From: Psychrobacter sp.
GTDB taxonomy: Bacteria > Pseudomonadota > Gammaproteobacteria > Pseudomonadales > Moraxellaceae
Length of the DNA: 6,005 bases
Assembly (NCBI GenBank): GCA_029264635.1
Contig: JARIAA010000058.1
Coordinates: 1 to 6,005 of the forward strand
Reading direction: 5' to 3'
A program made the position numbers and the translations under genes. The notes below the pieces were generated by a model. The model saw nothing but the letters and a program-made list of their open reading frames with translations, had not been told where the DNA came from and ran no database searches. This document shows, one piece after another, positions 4,585 to 6,005 of this stretch (its first letter is position 1; each line of letters begins with the position of its first letter).

Positions 4585-6005
4585 ATGCAAATCCCTCATA
4601 AGCTCATAACCACTAAAAACAGTCATGATTGTAATCGCTCAAATCGTTTGCTGAAGCTTATGATAGTCAGCTTGCTCATCGTGCTTAATGTCATTACAGT
4701 TTCTGTTGAAGCCGCTACGAGTGATGATACAGCGGTAAGCATTAAGGATAAAGCGCGAAATGCGCAAGAGGAAGTAGTTGGCAAGGCTGATAATCTTGTG
4801 GACTATATCGGTCAAGAGATTGAGACGCTCAAAAAAGATGGCATTGATCTTCCTAACACGGTGAGCGAAGCTTTAGATTCGACTGAGCGAAATTCAGTGC
4901 AGCAAGCAGGTCAGATGCAAGGGGATATGGGGCTCACAGGAGAGTATAATGAAAACTATCATATCCTCAATGAGCTCAATAGCGGCCTACCGCCATTATC
5001 ACCGCCACCAAACTTATCCACCCCGCTTGCAACGTTAGAGTTTTTTCAATCGGCCGTAATGAAGCAGCAGTTTGATCTGGCCTCCTATGCGCTAAACATG
5101 AATTTGCTTAATCCTGATATCCAGTCCAGCCGTAGTATTGAGCTGTCCAAACGGCTTGACTTTTTGCTGGATAGAAAGGATCTGTATGTTTTCGATGATC
5201 TGCCCGATCGTCCTGATGGATTAATTGAACCGCCTATAGGGACTAGTAGTAGTACCAGTGGTATTCCGCGCCGCTCTATTCAGCTCGGCTATATGGATTA
5301 TCGTGAGCGTCGAGTCCCTATCAATATAGAACGTGTAAGAGTGGGAGACAAGGCGCCTATTTGGGTGTTTTCAGCACAAACCGTGGGTAACATCGATAAT
5401 CTCTATGCGCAGTATAAACCCGCCACGTTTGAGCGTTATCTACCTTCTATATTAACGTTAAGATTCTTTGATATTGCTATTTGGGAGTTTTTAGCTGTCA
5501 TCTTGTTTTTTCTGTCGACGATGGGTCTGGGCTGGGTATTTAGTAAAATTACTGGCATATTGATTAGTTGGTATGTCAATGATGACGATGATATTTCTCA
5601 AGTAGGCAGTAAAAAAAGCATCACTGATTTAGTAAACAAGCTGACAGTACCTTTGACTTTTACCATTAGTTTGTCCTTAGTATTTACCTTGGTTTCAGGC
5701 GGTTTTCCTTTTATAGATGCTGTGGCGACCACGACTCGGCCTATTATATGGATAGCATTAGTGCTGAGCGCACTATGGCTGGGTATTCGGGTGATTCACT
5801 TTTTTGCCAATCGCTATCAAGATCTGCAAATTGAGAGCTTGGGTGAAGAGGAATATGATAAGTATCGCAGCCGCAGCACCTACGTGTCGATATTTCGGCG
5901 AGTTTTTATCTTTGTTATGGTGCTCGGTTGTATTTGGATTGGACTCAGTGAGTTTGCCAATCTTGAAGGCTTAGGTAAAACTCTATTAACCTCAGCAGGT
6001 ATCGC
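4585..6005 (+). CDS. MscS-family mechanosensitive ion channel (C-terminus beyond window)
   Basis: It is probably an inner-membrane channel that opens under membrane tension to release solutes during osmotic downshock. The 473 visible codons hold the N-terminal part. A hydrophobic segment at about 26-42, followed by VEAAT, looks like a cleavable signal peptide with an unusually long n-region. A probably helical charged stretch (52-88) leads to a periplasmic domain at about 145-290 (LEFFQSAVMKQQFDLASYAL, RLDFLLDRKDLYVFDDLPDRPDG, VPINIERV, WVFSAQTV, YLP). I recall this arrangement from large MscS relatives. Four membrane helices follow at about 297-325, 352-372, 386-406 and 436-456. The last residues, LGKTLLTSAGI, match the start of the pore-lining helix, so the pore and the cytoplasmic beta and alpha/beta domains lie beyond the edge. 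The ATG at 4585 has only a weak AAGA site eight bases upstream. Met26 (4660) is an alternative start that would still leave a signal peptide. The gene follows the cysS terminator, so it needs its own promoter; only a poor candidate is visible (TTTAGT at 4548-4553, 18 bases, then TAAGAT at 4572-4577). Confidence 0.9.
   Translation, partial: MQIPHKLITTKNSHDCNRSNRLLKLMIVSLLIVLNVITVSVEAATSDDTAVSIKDKARNAQEEVVGKADNLVDYIGQEIETLKKDGIDLPNTVSEALDSTERNSVQQAGQMQGDMGLTGEYNENYHILNELNSGLPPLSPPPNLSTPLATLEFFQSAVMKQQFDLASYALNMNLLNPDIQSSRSIELSKRLDFLLDRKDLYVFDDLPDRPDGLIEPPIGTSSSTSGIPRRSIQLGYMDYRERRVPINIERVRVGDKAPIWVFSAQTVGNIDNLYAQYKPATFERYLPSILTLRFFDIAIWEFLAVILFFLSTMGLGWVFSKITGILISWYVNDDDDISQVGSKKSITDLVNKLTVPLTFTISLSLVFTLVSGGFPFIDAVATTTRPIIWIALVLSALWLGIRVIHFFANRYQDLQIESLGEEEYDKYRSRSTYVSIFRRVFIFVMVLGCIWIGLSEFANLEGLGKTLLTSAGI

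Noticed and set aside
1..6005. A new defence, mobile or otherwise linked multi-gene system
   Set aside because: All genes but one belong to familiar housekeeping families, orientations alternate, and terminator-like structures separate two of the gene pairs. No transposase, integrase, phage, toxin-antitoxin or CRISPR signature was found.

Overview
The window looks like ordinary chromosomal sequence from a gammaproteobacterium of the Moraxellaceae. Psychrobacter is the best guess. This rests on the character of the cysteinyl-tRNA synthetase, the moderate-to-low GC content with AT-rich intergenic gaps, and the gene content. I could not run a database search, so the genus is an inference.

Layout from left to right. 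(1) A minus-strand gene for a cytoplasmic glycerophosphodiester phosphodiesterase (768 down to 1) runs off the left edge, so its C-terminus is missing. (2) An AT-rich divergent intergenic region (769-1122) carries a strong plus-strand promoter, two palindromic elements and a third dyad overlapping the -35 box. (3) A plus-strand gene (1123-2088) encodes an unrecognised lipoprotein with a low-complexity, proline- and asparagine-rich tail. (4) A very long, almost perfect hairpin (2154-2197) sits between this gene and the convergent minus-strand gene for a PduO-type cobalamin adenosyltransferase (2856-2230). (5) A short divergent gap (2857-2992) separates that gene from cysS on the plus strand (2993-4453). 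(6) A rho-independent terminator (4511-4538) follows cysS. (7) A plus-strand MscS-family mechanosensitive channel gene (4585 onward) runs off the right edge just as its pore-lining helix begins.

The five genes do not form a pathway or a single operon. Orientation switches three times, and terminator-like structures separate the lipoprotein gene from the adenosyltransferase gene and cysS from the channel gene. The functions are housekeeping: phospholipid headgroup recycling, vitamin B12 cofactor activation, tRNA charging and osmotic protection. I see no mobile element, CRISPR array, tRNA or rRNA, and no sign of recent transfer. I found no convincing new multi-gene system. The points most worth a second look are the long hairpin between the convergent genes, the dyad-rich control region upstream of the lipoprotein gene, and the lipoprotein itself.
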